Part shown: in pieces, positions 1-8,383 of the stretch
Layout of the letters: each line of letters opens with the position of its first letter
How positions within the stretch are numbered: the stretch's first letter is position 1
Assembly: GCA_964626755.1 (NCBI GenBank)
Contig: CAZVGO010000038.1
Location: 1-64,000 of the forward strand
From: JACDAV01 sp964626755
Lineage (GTDB): Bacteria > Chloroflexota > Limnocylindria > Limnocylindrales > CSP1-4
Direction: 5' to 3'
Length of the DNA: 64,000 nucleotides
Position numbers and translations under genes: made by a program
The notes under the pieces: generated by a model
Database searches by the model: none
Told to the model about the DNA's origin: nothing
What the model saw: only the letters and a program-made list of their open reading frames with translations

Positions 1-168
1 GTCAAGACGACCGTCTTCCTTGCCGACATCGACGACTTCGCCGCGGTGAACGCCGTCTACGCCCGCTTCGTGCCCGACCCGCCGCCTGCCCGCTCGACAT
101 TCGCGGTCGGGGCGCTCCCCAAGGGAGGCCTCGTCGAGATCGAGGCGATCGCCCGGCGGGCCGTCTGA
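1..168 (+). CDS. RidA family protein (C-terminal part)
   Basis: This is the last 55 codons of a gene that begins before the window. The reading frame from base 1 gives KTTVFLADIDDFAAVNAVY, then PPPARSTF and LVEIEAIA at the end. These match the C-terminal half of RidA/YjgF/UK114 enamine-imine deaminases, including the Arg of the PxRS signature that binds the substrate carboxylate and the Glu of the IEAIA end. Family members hydrolyse reactive enamines from PLP enzymes in the cytosol as trimers. The stop is TGA at 166-168. The symbol ridA is not given because the subfamily-defining N-terminus is missing. Confidence 0.85.
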   Translation, partial: VKTTVFLADIDDFAAVNAVYARFVPDPPPARSTFAVGALPKGGLVEIEAIARRAV

Positions 169-193
169 CCGCCGCGTGGGGCAGGTGGGAGGT

Positions 194-222
194 TTGACAC
201 CCCAACGGACCGCCCCTACGAT
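194..222 (+). promoter_or_regulatory. Sigma-70 type promoter for glmU
   Basis: A perfect -35 box TTGACA (194-199) lies 17 bases before TACGAT (217-222), which keeps T1, A2, A5 and T6 of the -10 consensus. It sits in the only spacer upstream of glmU and would give a leader of about 90 bases. Confidence 0.7.
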
Positions 223-320
223 GCGCCGACACCCCAGATGACAATCGATCAACCCCCACCGGAACCCGACGCGGCCGGACGCCCCCATCTCGGCCCCGGG
301 CCTGCCCTCCGGCTCTGCCC

Positions 321-1748
321 TTGAACCCCCCAAGTCCCGGCTCGCGCCGGACCGTCGCGATCGTGCTCGCGGCCGGTCTCGGCACACGGATGAAGTCGCG
401 GCTCCCGAAGGTCCTCCACCCGCTCTGCGGCCGCCCGATGCTGGCCTACGTCATCGATGCCGCCCGGGCGGCGACCGGCGAGCGGCCGCTCGTCGTCTAC
501 TCGCTGGCCACGGCCGCCCTCCGCGACGCCTTCGCGGGCGAGGCCGACTTCGCCCTCCAGGACGAGCCGCGCGGCACCGGCGACGCGCTCAAGGCCGCAC
601 TGCGGGCCCTGCCCGCCGACGCCGGCGAGGTCCTCGTGTTGTCCGGCGACGTGCCCCTCGTCTCCGCGGAGCTCCTCACCGACCTTCTCGAGCAGCGCCG
701 GCTCGACCACGCCGCACTGGCCCTGACCTCGGTCGCCGCGTTCGAACCGCGTCAGCTCGGCCGGGTCGTACGCACCGAGGCGGGTCTCGTCGAGCGCATC
801 GTCGAGGCGAAGGACGCAACGGACGAGGAGCTCGACATCGGCGAGATCAACGCGGGGCTGTACGCGTTCGACGCCGACTGGCTCCGCTCGCGGATCGGCA
901 GCCTCACGCCGTCGCCGTCGACCGGCGAGCACTACCTGACCGAGCTCGTGAAGATTGCCCGGGCCGACGGCCGCCTCGTCGCGGCACTCGACGTCGAGGA
1001 CGACGGGCGGCTCCTCGGGATCAACGACCGCTCGGAGCTTGCCCAGGCCGAGTGGGATCTCCGGACGGAGATCAACGAGCGCCACATGCGCGACGGCGTG
1101 ACGATGCGCGACCCCTCCACGGTCTACCTCGACGCGACCGTCGAGCTGGCGGAGGACGTCACGCTCGAGCCGAACGTGATCCTGCGGGGCCGGACGCGGG
1201 TGGGGGAGAGGAGCGTCATCGGCTCGGGCAGCCAGCTGACCGACACGACCGTCGGGGCGGGCGCCAGCGTGTGGGCGAGCATCGTCGAGAGCTCGACGAT
1301 CGAGGACGGCGCGCAGGTCGGGCCGTACTCCCATATCCGCGGTGGCGCCAACATCGGCGAGGGCGCCATGGTCGGCAACTTCGCCGAGGTGAAGAACAGC
1401 CGCCTCGCCAGGGGCGTGAAGCAGCACCACGTGAGCTATCTCGGCGACGCGGACGTCGGAGCCGGCACGAACGTCGGCGCGGGGACGATCACCGCCAACT
1501 GGGACGGCGTGACGAAGCACCGGACGACGATCGGCGAGAGGGTGTTCCTCGGCGTCGACACGATGCTCCGGGCCCCGGTCACCCTCGGTGACGATTCGAA
1601 GACGGGCGCCGGCGCGGTCGTCACGAAGGACGTCCCGCCGGGCAAGCTCGCGGTGGGCGTGCCGGCGAGGATTCGCGAGCCGAAGCCGCCTGCCACTGAC
1701 CCTGGTGAAGCCGGCAAGGGCGCCGGCCGCCGCGCCGGCCCGCCATGA
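321..1748 (+). CDS. glmU: Bifunctional UDP-N-acetylglucosamine pyrophosphorylase / glucosamine-1-phosphate N-acetyltransferase
   Basis: GlmU acetylates glucosamine-1-phosphate and then uridylates it to UDP-GlcNAc, the precursor of peptidoglycan and other glycans. Residues 13-240 form the nucleotidyltransferase domain, with LAAGLGTRMKSRLPK (16-30), GTGDAL (85-90) and the Mg-binding Asp110 in LSGDVPL. From about residue 255 on, hexapeptide repeats build the left-handed beta-helix. His370 in HHVSYLGD fits the catalytic base of the acetyltransferase, and the end GVPARI is typical. The length of 475 aa is normal. The start is TTG; no closer ATG keeps the N-terminal loop. The stop overlaps the next start by 4 bases, so the two genes are probably co-translated. 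Confidence 0.96.
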   Translation: MNPPSPGSRRTVAIVLAAGLGTRMKSRLPKVLHPLCGRPMLAYVIDAARAATGERPLVVYSLATAALRDAFAGEADFALQDEPRGTGDALKAALRALPADAGEVLVLSGDVPLVSAELLTDLLEQRRLDHAALALTSVAAFEPRQLGRVVRTEAGLVERIVEAKDATDEELDIGEINAGLYAFDADWLRSRIGSLTPSPSTGEHYLTELVKIARADGRLVAALDVEDDGRLLGINDRSELAQAEWDLRTEINERHMRDGVTMRDPSTVYLDATVELAEDVTLEPNVILRGRTRVGERSVIGSGSQLTDTTVGAGASVWASIVESSTIEDGAQVGPYSHIRGGANIGEGAMVGNFAEVKNSRLARGVKQHHVSYLGDADVGAGTNVGAGTITANWDGVTKHRTTIGERVFLGVDTMLRAPVTLGDDSKTGAGAVVTKDVPPGKLAVGVPARIREPKPPATDPGEAGKGAGRRAGPP

Positions 1749-3085
1749 CGGGCCTGCCGCTCGAGCTGCTGATCATCGTCGTCCTCGTTCTCCTCAACGC
1801 GGTCTTCGTAGCCGCGGAGATCGCGCTCGTCACGATCCGCCGGACGCGAGTCGACCAGCTCATCGACGAGGGCAGACGCGGGGCGGACCGGGTCCGCGAG
1901 CTGACATCGCAGCCCGGCCGGTTCCTCGCGGTGATCCAGCTCGGGATCACGTTCATCGGCTTCCTCGCCGCGGCCTTCGCCGGTGCCAACCTGGCCGGGC
2001 CGCTCCAGATCACGCTGGAGAACGTCCCGGTCCTGAGGCCGTACGCGGAGGCCCTCGCCCTGATCGTCGTGACGGCCCTGCTGAGCTTCTTCACGATCAT
2101 CTTCGGGGAGCTCGTCCCGAAGACCCTCGCCCTCGCTCACCCGGAGCGATACGCGATCCTTCTCGCGGCACCGGTCGACGTCATCGGTCGCGTCCTGGGG
2201 CCGATCGTGTGGGCCCTCGAGCGGGTGACGAGCGGCGTCAACCGCCTGCTCGGCGTGGGCAACGTCGATCAGAACCAGATCAACACCGAAGAGCTCAAGC
2301 TCCTCGTCGAGCGGGGCGGCGAGCAGGGCATCCTGGAGGCCGAGGAGGAGCAGATGATCCAGGCGGTCATCGAGCTCGGGGATCGGCGTGTCCACGAGGT
2401 CATGGTGCCGCGGACGTCGATCGTCGCCCTGCCGTCGAGCGCCAGCCTGACGGAGATCATCGACAAGGTCGTCGAGGAGGGCCACAGCCGGATCCCGGTC
2501 TTCAACGAGTCGGTCGACGAGATCGTCGGGATCCTCTACGCGAAGGACCTCCTGCCGTTCCTCAAGGAAGGGCCGAGCGCGCGCCCGAACCTCCGCGCGC
2601 TCCTGAGGACGCCCGTGTTCGTCCCCGAGTCGATGACGATCGACGACCTGCTCCACGAGCTCCAGCGGCGGAAGGTCCACATCGCGATCGTCCTCGACGA
2701 GTACGGCGGAACGGCCGGCCTCGTGACGATCGAGGACCTGCTCGAGGAGATCGTCGGCGAGATCCAGGACGAGTACGACGTCGAGGAGCCGATGATCGTC
2801 CGGCTCACCGAGGACGAGGCACGGGTCGACGGCCGGGCCGCCGTCGACGACCTCGAGGAGCTGTTCGACACGCAGCTCTCGCTCGAGGACGAGGACGAGT
2901 ACGACACGGTCGGGGGGCTGGTTTATCACCGGATCGGCGGGGTGCCGAACCCGGGTGACGAGATCGACGTCGACGGCCTTCACCTGACGGTCGAATCGAC
3001 CGACGGCCGGCGGGTCGCGAAGGTCCTCGTCGTGCGCCGGCGCGAGGAGCGGGAAGAGGTCGCAGTCGACGAGGCGGACCGCTAG
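1745..3085 (+). CDS. CNNM/CBS-domain transporter (HlyC/CorC family)
   Basis: This is a 446-aa membrane protein with the full family architecture. Residues 1-190 are a DUF21/CNNM membrane domain with hydrophobic segments near 5-25, 58-78 and 97-120. Two CBS motifs follow at about 205-330 (VMVPRTSIVALP, then DEYGGTAGLVTIEDLLEEIVG), and the C-terminal transporter-associated domain ends the protein (350-435). The family is linked to magnesium or divalent cation efflux; the older haemolysin name is misleading. ATG overlaps the glmU stop in ATGA. The cation specificity cannot be read from the sequence. Confidence 0.9.
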   Translation: MTGLPLELLIIVVLVLLNAVFVAAEIALVTIRRTRVDQLIDEGRRGADRVRELTSQPGRFLAVIQLGITFIGFLAAAFAGANLAGPLQITLENVPVLRPYAEALALIVVTALLSFFTIIFGELVPKTLALAHPERYAILLAAPVDVIGRVLGPIVWALERVTSGVNRLLGVGNVDQNQINTEELKLLVERGGEQGILEAEEEQMIQAVIELGDRRVHEVMVPRTSIVALPSSASLTEIIDKVVEEGHSRIPVFNESVDEIVGILYAKDLLPFLKEGPSARPNLRALLRTPVFVPESMTIDDLLHELQRRKVHIAIVLDEYGGTAGLVTIEDLLEEIVGEIQDEYDVEEPMIVRLTEDEARVDGRAAVDDLEELFDTQLSLEDEDEYDTVGGLVYHRIGGVPNPGDEIDVDGLHLTVESTDGRRVAKVLVVRRREEREEVAVDEADR

Positions 3086-3098
3086 GCGGCCAGCCATC

Positions 3099-3247
3099 TT
3101 GCATCAGCTGCGGCAAACGTCGAACGGCGCGACCGACGCACGCGGCCTGGGCCCCTTCCATCGACGATCGTTGCGCGTCGCGCGGCAAACGTCGGCTGAG
3201 CGTCCCGAGTCGCACAGCCCGTTCGACGCAGGCCGCATCTGGCGCAA
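3099..3247. repeat. REP-like half-palindromes, TTGC-N7-GCGG subfamily
   Basis: This spacer between convergent genes holds three copies of a unit TTGC-N7-GCGG followed by CNNNCGTCG. Two are in plus orientation (from 3099 and 3171) and one is inverted (ending at 3247). The last two face each other as a 77-base inverted pair. The 15-base core has the same spacing as the elements at 15.3 and 40.5 kb, but with GCGG instead of GCAC. The remainder of the spacer holds nothing recognisable. Confidence 0.55.
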
Positions 3248-3277
3248 GGCGGAAGGCGTGTCTCGCCCGGCGAAGGA

Positions 3278-4303
3278 CTAGGCGCTGATCACCGAGCGGA
3301 TGATCCCCTCGAGTCGCTCGCGGGCGGCCGGCCGGAGGACGCCGGCCGCCTCGAGCTCGGCCAGGGCCTCGTCCCGGTAACCCGTCGCCTGTGCGCGGGT
3401 GAAGTCGCGGGCCCCGACGCGCTCGAGGATCGCGACGATCTCGGTGACCTCGGCTTCGGTTGGCCGTTCCTTCGCGTACAGCGCGCGGAGGCGGCCGCGG
3501 TCCTCCGGCCCGGCGTGCTCGAAGGCGTAGAGGACCGGCAGCGTCTTCTTCTTGCGGGCGACGTCTGACGGCACCTTGCCGGTCGCCTGCTCCGTGCCCC
3601 AGATCCCGAGCAGGTCGTCGTTGAGCTGGAACGCCAGCCCGAGCGCCCATCCGAACGCGCGGTACCGCCGGATAATCTCCTCGTCGTCGGTCGCGAGGAG
3701 CGCCCCGGCCTCGATCGAGGCGGCGATCAGCGCCGCCGTCTTGCGGCCGATCATGTCGAAGTACAGCTCGACCGACATGATGTCGTGCCGCTCGCTCGTC
3801 CGGATGTCGATGTACTGGCCCTCGCAGAGCGCCACGCACGTCTCGTCGTACAGGCGCATGAGCCGGAGGACCTTCGCGTCGCTGAAGCCCAGCTCGGTGA
3901 GGCGGTGGAGCGCCATCCGGCTGAGGCTGAACAGGATGTCGCCGGTGTTGATCGCCTGGGGAATGCCGTGGACTGCCCAGACCGTCGGCCGGTGGCGGCG
4001 CTCGGTGTCGCCGTCCTCGATGTCGTCGTGGACGAGGCTGAAGTTGTGGCCGAGCTCGACGGCCGCCGCTCCCGGCAGCGCCCTGGCGTGGTCGCCGGCG
4101 ATCGAGGCATAGGCGAGCAGGCCGAGGAGGGGACGGATCCGCTTGCCGGCCGGGGCGCCGGTGCCGTCGAGCCCGAGGTGGTAGCGGACCATCTCGTACA
4201 GGCCCGCGGTCGGCGGGTCGTGGTCGCCGACCAGGCGGAGGATCTCCGCTTCCGTGTCCGCGATCAGGCCGGCGAGGTCGAGGTCGTTCGAGACCGAGGG
4301 CAT
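3278..4303 (-). CDS. Polyprenyl (farnesyl/geranylgeranyl-type) diphosphate synthase
   Basis: This 341-aa trans-isoprenyl diphosphate synthase condenses isopentenyl diphosphate with allylic diphosphates for quinone, carotenoid or lipid-carrier synthesis. KRIRP (54-58), the first Asp-rich motif DDIED (93-97) and GQYIDI (162-167) are in order. The second Asp-rich site reads QLNDDLLGIWG (226-236), a shortened form seen in actinobacterial-type geranylgeranyl synthases. The following GKVPSDVARKKKTLP is also typical. ATG at 4303 is used because it starts the conserved region; the open frame continues upstream but overlaps recO on the other strand. Product chain length cannot be predicted safely. Confidence 0.9.
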   Translation of the reverse strand: MPSVSNDLDLAGLIADTEAEILRLVGDHDPPTAGLYEMVRYHLGLDGTGAPAGKRIRPLLGLLAYASIAGDHARALPGAAAVELGHNFSLVHDDIEDGDTERRHRPTVWAVHGIPQAINTGDILFSLSRMALHRLTELGFSDAKVLRLMRLYDETCVALCEGQYIDIRTSERHDIMSVELYFDMIGRKTAALIAASIEAGALLATDDEEIIRRYRAFGWALGLAFQLNDDLLGIWGTEQATGKVPSDVARKKKTLPVLYAFEHAGPEDRGRLRALYAKERPTEAEVTEIVAILERVGARDFTRAQATGYRDEALAELEAAGVLRPAARERLEGIIRSVISA

Positions 4304-4471
4304 CGTGGGGCCAGTGTAGCGTCGGAATCGCAAACGTGCGCGGCCGGAGTAGCCTGTTGGCGCGGCTTCGCCGGGCGAGTGCGCCGGCGCGGGGGACGCG
4401 ACCGCGCCGGCTGCAGGTTGATTCGTCGCCGGCGGCCCATCGGATCGCACCGTGGTGGTACCGTCGAGCAG

Positions 4472-5254
4472 GTGCCTGTTCCCCGTCGCTACTCGACCGA
4501 CGCGATCGTCCTCTCCCGGTTCGACCTGGGCGAGGCGGATCGAGTGCTCACGCTCATCACGCCGGCCCTCGGCAAGCTGAAGGCGATCGCCAAGGGGATC
4601 CGCCGGCCGACGTCGCGGATCGGGGGCAGCCTCGAGCCGTTCGCCGAGCTCCAGCTGGCACTCCACCGCGGTCGGACGTTCGACGTCGTGACCGAGGTCC
4701 GGGTCGGGCACGCGTGGCTCCACCTGCGCGACTCGCTCGAATCGGCCGCGACGGCCTGGTATCTCGCCGAGCTGGCCGACCGCTCGCTCGAAGAGCGCCA
4801 CGCTGCCGAGCCGCTCTACGCCCTCCTTCGCCGCGCCTACGAGCTGCTCGACGCCGGCATGGCCCCCGGCCGCGTCGCCCGCTGGTACGAGATGCACCTG
4901 GCCGACGAGCTCGGCGTCCGGCCGGAGGTCGATCGGTGCGTCGAGTGCGACCGCGTCCTCGAGGCGGATGAGTCGTTCCGCTGGGTGCCGCCGCTTGGCG
5001 GCGTGTTGTGCGGACGGTGCCCCGGACCACCGAGGGATCGGACCGGGCTGTCGCTCGAGGCGGTCAAGCTCCTCAAGGCCTACCAGCGGATGGACGTCGA
5101 GGGCCTCGCCGGGCTCCGGCTGCCGGCCGAGGTCGAGCGCGAGGTCGAGGCGGCGATGCGCGACTTCATCCGCAACGCTCTCGAGCGGGAAGCCCGGTCT
5201 CTCGCGTTCCTCGACGAGGTGCGGACGCCCGCTCCGGTGAGAGCCGTCCGGTGA
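4472..5254 (+). CDS. recO: DNA repair protein RecO
   Basis: RecO works with RecF and RecR to load RecA on SSB-coated single strands. The N-terminal OB-fold begins RRYSTDAIVLSRFDLGEADRV, as is usual for the family. The C-terminal helical domain holds a zinc-ribbon pair, CVEC (156-159) and CGRC (180-183). At 260 aa the length is normal. The GTG start has little Shine-Dalgarno, but a TACCGT box lies 7 bases before it. It is divergent from the polyprenyl synthase and runs straight into glyS 10 bases later. recO next to a glycyl-tRNA synthetase gene is a common bacterial arrangement. Confidence 0.93.
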   Translation: MPVPRRYSTDAIVLSRFDLGEADRVLTLITPALGKLKAIAKGIRRPTSRIGGSLEPFAELQLALHRGRTFDVVTEVRVGHAWLHLRDSLESAATAWYLAELADRSLEERHAAEPLYALLRRAYELLDAGMAPGRVARWYEMHLADELGVRPEVDRCVECDRVLEADESFRWVPPLGGVLCGRCPGPPRDRTGLSLEAVKLLKAYQRMDVEGLAGLRLPAEVEREVEAAMRDFIRNALEREARSLAFLDEVRTPAPVRAVR

Positions 5255-5264
5255 GCCCCGTCCG

Positions 5265-6668
5265 GTGAGCGCGACCACCGACCCGAACGACGTGGCGCCC
5301 GCCGTCGCCGGTCTCGAGACGATCGTCTCGCTCGCCAAGCGGCGCGGCTTCGTCTTCCCCTCGAGCGAGATCTACGGCGGGATCAACGCGGTCTGGGACT
5401 ACGGGCCGCTCGGCGTCGAGCTGAAGAACAACGTCAAGCGGGCCTGGTGGCGGGCGATGGTCCAGGCGCGCGACGACATCGTGGGGCTCGACGCGGGGAT
5501 CCTCATGCAGCCCCAGGTCTGGGTGACCTCGGGTCACGTGGGCTCCTTTTCCGACCCTCTCGTCGAGTGCCTCGTCTGCCACCAGCGCTTCCGGCTCGAC
5601 GAGCTCCCGGGGACCGAGGGCCTGTCGGCGTCGGACCTGCAGGACCCCACCGTCGTCGAGCGCCTCAAGCTCCGTCACCAGGCCGACGGCGGCCAGCTGA
5701 CGGCTCCGCGCCGGTTCAACCTCATGTTCAAGACGTTCATGGGCCCGGTCGAGGACGAGGCGGCGATCGTCTATCTCCGACCCGAGACGGCCCAGGGCAG
5801 CTACGTCAACTTCAAGAACGTCCTCCAGAGCTCGCGCAAGAAGCTGCCGTTCGGGATCGCCCAGGTCGGGAAGTCGTTCCGCAACGAGATCAGCCCCGGC
5901 AACTTCGTCTTCCGGATGCGCGAGTTCGAGCAGATGGAGATGCAGTACTTCGTCCGCCCGGCGGAGGCCGCGGATGAGTTCGAGAAGTGGCTGCCGCGGC
6001 GCCACGAGTGGTATGCGGCATACGGAGTCAGCCCCGAGCGGCTCCGCTACCGCGAGCACGCGCCCGATGAGCTCGCGCACTACGCGAAGAAGGCGGTCGA
6101 CATCGAGTACCGCTTCCCGTTCGGCTGGAAGGAACTGGAAGGGGTCCACAACCGGGGCGACTTCGACCTGTCCCGCCACGCCGAGGCGTCCGGGGAGAAC
6201 CTCGAATACTTCGACCAGGCAACCGGCGAGCACTTTATCCCGTACATCGTCGAGACGGCCGGCGGCGCCGACCGGGCGGCGTTCACGTTCCTCATCGACG
6301 CGTACCGCGAAGAGGAGGTCCGGGGCGAGAAGCGGGTCTCGCTGGCACTCCACCCCGAGCTCGCGCCGTACAAGGTCGCGGTCCTGCCGCTATTGAAGAA
6401 ACGGCCGGAGATCGTCGAGCTGTGCCAGCGGATCCTGGCCGACCTCAAGCGCGACACGATGGCGGTCTACGACGATACGGCCGCGATCGGCAAGCTCTAC
6501 CGGCGCCAGGACGAGATCGGCACGCCGTGGTGCGTGACGGTCGACGTGGACTCGCTCGAGGACGGGGCGGTCACGGTGCGTGATCGCGACTCGATGACCC
6601 AGGAACGGGTCCCGGTCGAGGGCGTCAAGCAGCTCATCCTCGACCGACTGGCTGCCGCGCGCCCGTAA
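5265..6668 (+). CDS. glyS: Glycine--tRNA ligase, single-chain dimeric type
   Basis: This 467-aa class II synthetase of the single-chain (GlyQS-like) type is unrelated to the alpha2beta2 enzyme. It starts with the family signature RRGFVFPSSEIYGG and WDYGPLG. Motif 2 appears as FRNEISPGNFVFRMREFEQ, followed by EMQYF. The core also has GVHNRGDFDL, where tRNA-acceptor recognition occurs, and EIGTPWCVTVD belongs to the C-terminal anticodon-binding domain. It charges tRNA-Gly in the cytosol. The GTG start lies 10 bases after recO, so both genes probably share a transcript. glyQS would be an alternative symbol. Confidence 0.94.
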   Translation: MSATTDPNDVAPAVAGLETIVSLAKRRGFVFPSSEIYGGINAVWDYGPLGVELKNNVKRAWWRAMVQARDDIVGLDAGILMQPQVWVTSGHVGSFSDPLVECLVCHQRFRLDELPGTEGLSASDLQDPTVVERLKLRHQADGGQLTAPRRFNLMFKTFMGPVEDEAAIVYLRPETAQGSYVNFKNVLQSSRKKLPFGIAQVGKSFRNEISPGNFVFRMREFEQMEMQYFVRPAEAADEFEKWLPRRHEWYAAYGVSPERLRYREHAPDELAHYAKKAVDIEYRFPFGWKELEGVHNRGDFDLSRHAEASGENLEYFDQATGEHFIPYIVETAGGADRAAFTFLIDAYREEEVRGEKRVSLALHPELAPYKVAVLPLLKKRPEIVELCQRILADLKRDTMAVYDDTAAIGKLYRRQDEIGTPWCVTVDVDSLEDGAVTVRDRDSMTQERVPVEGVKQLILDRLAAARP

Positions 6669-6702
6669 GTCGCGGGTAATCGCATCGGTCGATGATCGCG
6701 TC

Positions 6703-7440
6703 GTGGACGACGCGAGGATCGGACGGTCGCTGCGGGTGCTTCGGCAGCGACGCGGCCTGCGCCAGGTCGACGTCGCGGCCCTGGCGGGCGTCTCGCAGGC
6801 GACCGTCTCGACAGCCGAGCACGGCCACATCGGCGCGCTCCCGCTGGCGACCATCCGACGCCTGTTCGCCGCGGTGGACGCGGGTTTCGATGGCCTCGTG
6901 CTGTGGCGCGGTGGTGCGATCGATCGGTTGCTCGACGAACGCCACGCGAAGCTCGTGGGATTGATGGTCGCGCGCCTGTCGGCGCTCGGCTGGAGGGTCG
7001 TCGTCGAGGCGACGTACTCTGTCTATGGGGAGCGGGGCTCGATCGACGTGCTCGCGGGTCATGACGCGACGCGGAGCCTCCTCGTCGAAGAAGTGAAGTC
7101 CGAGCTGATGTCCGTCGAGGTAGTCGGACGCAAGACGGACGAGAAGCTGCGGCTCGCTCGGGCTCAGCTCTGCCGCGAGCGGTTCGGATGGACCCCGATC
7201 GCGGCGGCCCGGGTCCTCGTCTTGCCCGCGACCGACACCTCGCGGCGTTCGGTGGCCCGCCACGCGGCAGTTCTCGGCACCGCCTTCCCGGTGCGCGGTC
7301 GCGAAGTGACGAGATGGCTCCGGCGGCCCGGTGGCGACCTCTCCGGGATCCTGTTTGTCTCAGATATCAGTGGACGCGATGGTAGCGGCGCCCGAGGCGG
7401 CTCTCAACGCGTCAGGCGGCCATCGAGACCCCCGGCGTGA
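6703..7440 (+). CDS. HTH (XRE-like) protein fused to a PD-(D/E)XK-like domain
   Basis: This 245-aa protein has two recognisable parts. Residues 5-60 are a helix-turn-helix of the lambda-repressor/XRE class (LRQVDVAALAGVSQATVSTAE). Residues 80-200 look like a restriction-endonuclease fold: RGSIDVL with Asp115, then LLVEEVKSE with Glu130-x-Lys132, the spacing of a PD-(D/E)XK active site. GTG at 6703 gives the full HTH. It lies 35 bases after glyS but is unrelated in function. Such proteins are usually annotated only as transcriptional regulators. It could be a DNA-binding nuclease, or a regulator that reuses the nuclease fold. The function is unknown. Confidence 0.75.
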   Translation: MDDARIGRSLRVLRQRRGLRQVDVAALAGVSQATVSTAEHGHIGALPLATIRRLFAAVDAGFDGLVLWRGGAIDRLLDERHAKLVGLMVARLSALGWRVVVEATYSVYGERGSIDVLAGHDATRSLLVEEVKSELMSVEVVGRKTDEKLRLARAQLCRERFGWTPIAAARVLVLPATDTSRRSVARHAAVLGTAFPVRGREVTRWLRRPGGDLSGILFVSDISGRDGSGARGGSQRVRRPSRPPA

Positions 7441-7534
7441 GCGTGGGCCGGCCCGGCCGGGCCGATCCGCACCAGGAGACTCGCGCGTACCATCGCCCGG
7501 GCTGATATTTGCGCCGATGCGTGGCCGACTGCAC

Positions 7535-8356
7535 CTACTCGTCCGAAACGGCAGGTCCGCTCCTGGGTTCCTTGCCCTTCGGCCAGTAGAGCTCCTTCTT
7601 CACCTGGGCCTCCGGAAAGCCGCGCGAGAGGAGCGTCGCCTCGGCGGCGAGGATCATGTCCGGGTTGCCGCAGATGTAGGCGATCGCGTTCGACGGCGTC
7701 AGCCCCAGCTCGTCGAGGACCGGCGCGACGATCGACTCGACCCGGCCCGTCCGGCCCGTCCACGAAGCGTTCGAGGGATCGGCCGGCCGCGACACCGTCG
7801 GGATGTACGTGACCGGATACTCGCCGGACCGCTCCCACCCCTCGAGCAACGACCGGTAGCCGAGGTCGGCCTCGTACGACACGCCGCTGAGGAAGACCGT
7901 CCGGCGGGGCCGTCCCTCGCGAAGGTGCGCCCGCATCATCGAGACGAACGGCGCGTTGCCCGTCCCGGACGAGATGAACACGTGGGTCCGGTCGTCCTCG
8001 GGCTCGAGGGTGAACTTGCCCTTCGGGCCGATCATCCGCATCCGGTGACCCACGGGCAACCGCCAGAGCAACGGTGTGAACTGGCCGCCCTTCACGAGCC
8101 GCACGTACATCTCGTAGCCGTCCGAGCCGGCCGCCGCCGGGTCGGACGCGATGGAGTAGGGCCGCTGGACGATCCTCCCGTCGGCGATCACGCCGATCGT
8201 CATGTACTGACCGGGCTCGAACGGCGTTGGCTCCCCGTCGAACCGGACCACGAAGTAGGCGAGGGACTCGTGCTGGTCGTCCCGGGCGACGAGGGCCGCG
8301 TTGTACTGGGGCGCGGCCGGGTCGATCGCCCGGGCCTCGGGTGGAGCGTCGGTCAT
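7535..8356 (-). CDS. Ferredoxin--NADP reductase family oxidoreductase
   Basis: This 273-aa flavoprotein moves electrons between NAD(P)H and a small carrier. The FAD-binding barrel carries PFEPGQY (45-51) and RPYSIAS (65-71). The nucleotide-binding domain has GTGNAPF (131-137) and CGNPDM near 240, the NADP-side signature. There is no fused ferredoxin domain, so the partner must be separate. The minus-strand sequence TAGACT lies 7 bases before the ATG, which suggests a leaderless transcript. The gene is convergent with the HTH-nuclease gene; the 94-base spacer between them is very GC rich and shows no clear terminator. Confidence 0.9.
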   Translation of the reverse strand: MTDAPPEARAIDPAAPQYNAALVARDDQHESLAYFVVRFDGEPTPFEPGQYMTIGVIADGRIVQRPYSIASDPAAAGSDGYEMYVRLVKGGQFTPLLWRLPVGHRMRMIGPKGKFTLEPEDDRTHVFISSGTGNAPFVSMMRAHLREGRPRRTVFLSGVSYEADLGYRSLLEGWERSGEYPVTYIPTVSRPADPSNASWTGRTGRVESIVAPVLDELGLTPSNAIAYICGNPDMILAAEATLLSRGFPEAQVKKELYWPKGKEPRSGPAVSDE

Positions 8357-8383
8357 GGCCGCAAGTCTAGCGGCGGCCGGGCC

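Noticed and set aside
249..3097. Very long open frames on the minus strand opposite glmU and the CNNM gene
   Set aside because: They are antisense shadows of real genes at very high GC, consisting of Arg/Asp/Val-rich sequence with no domain.
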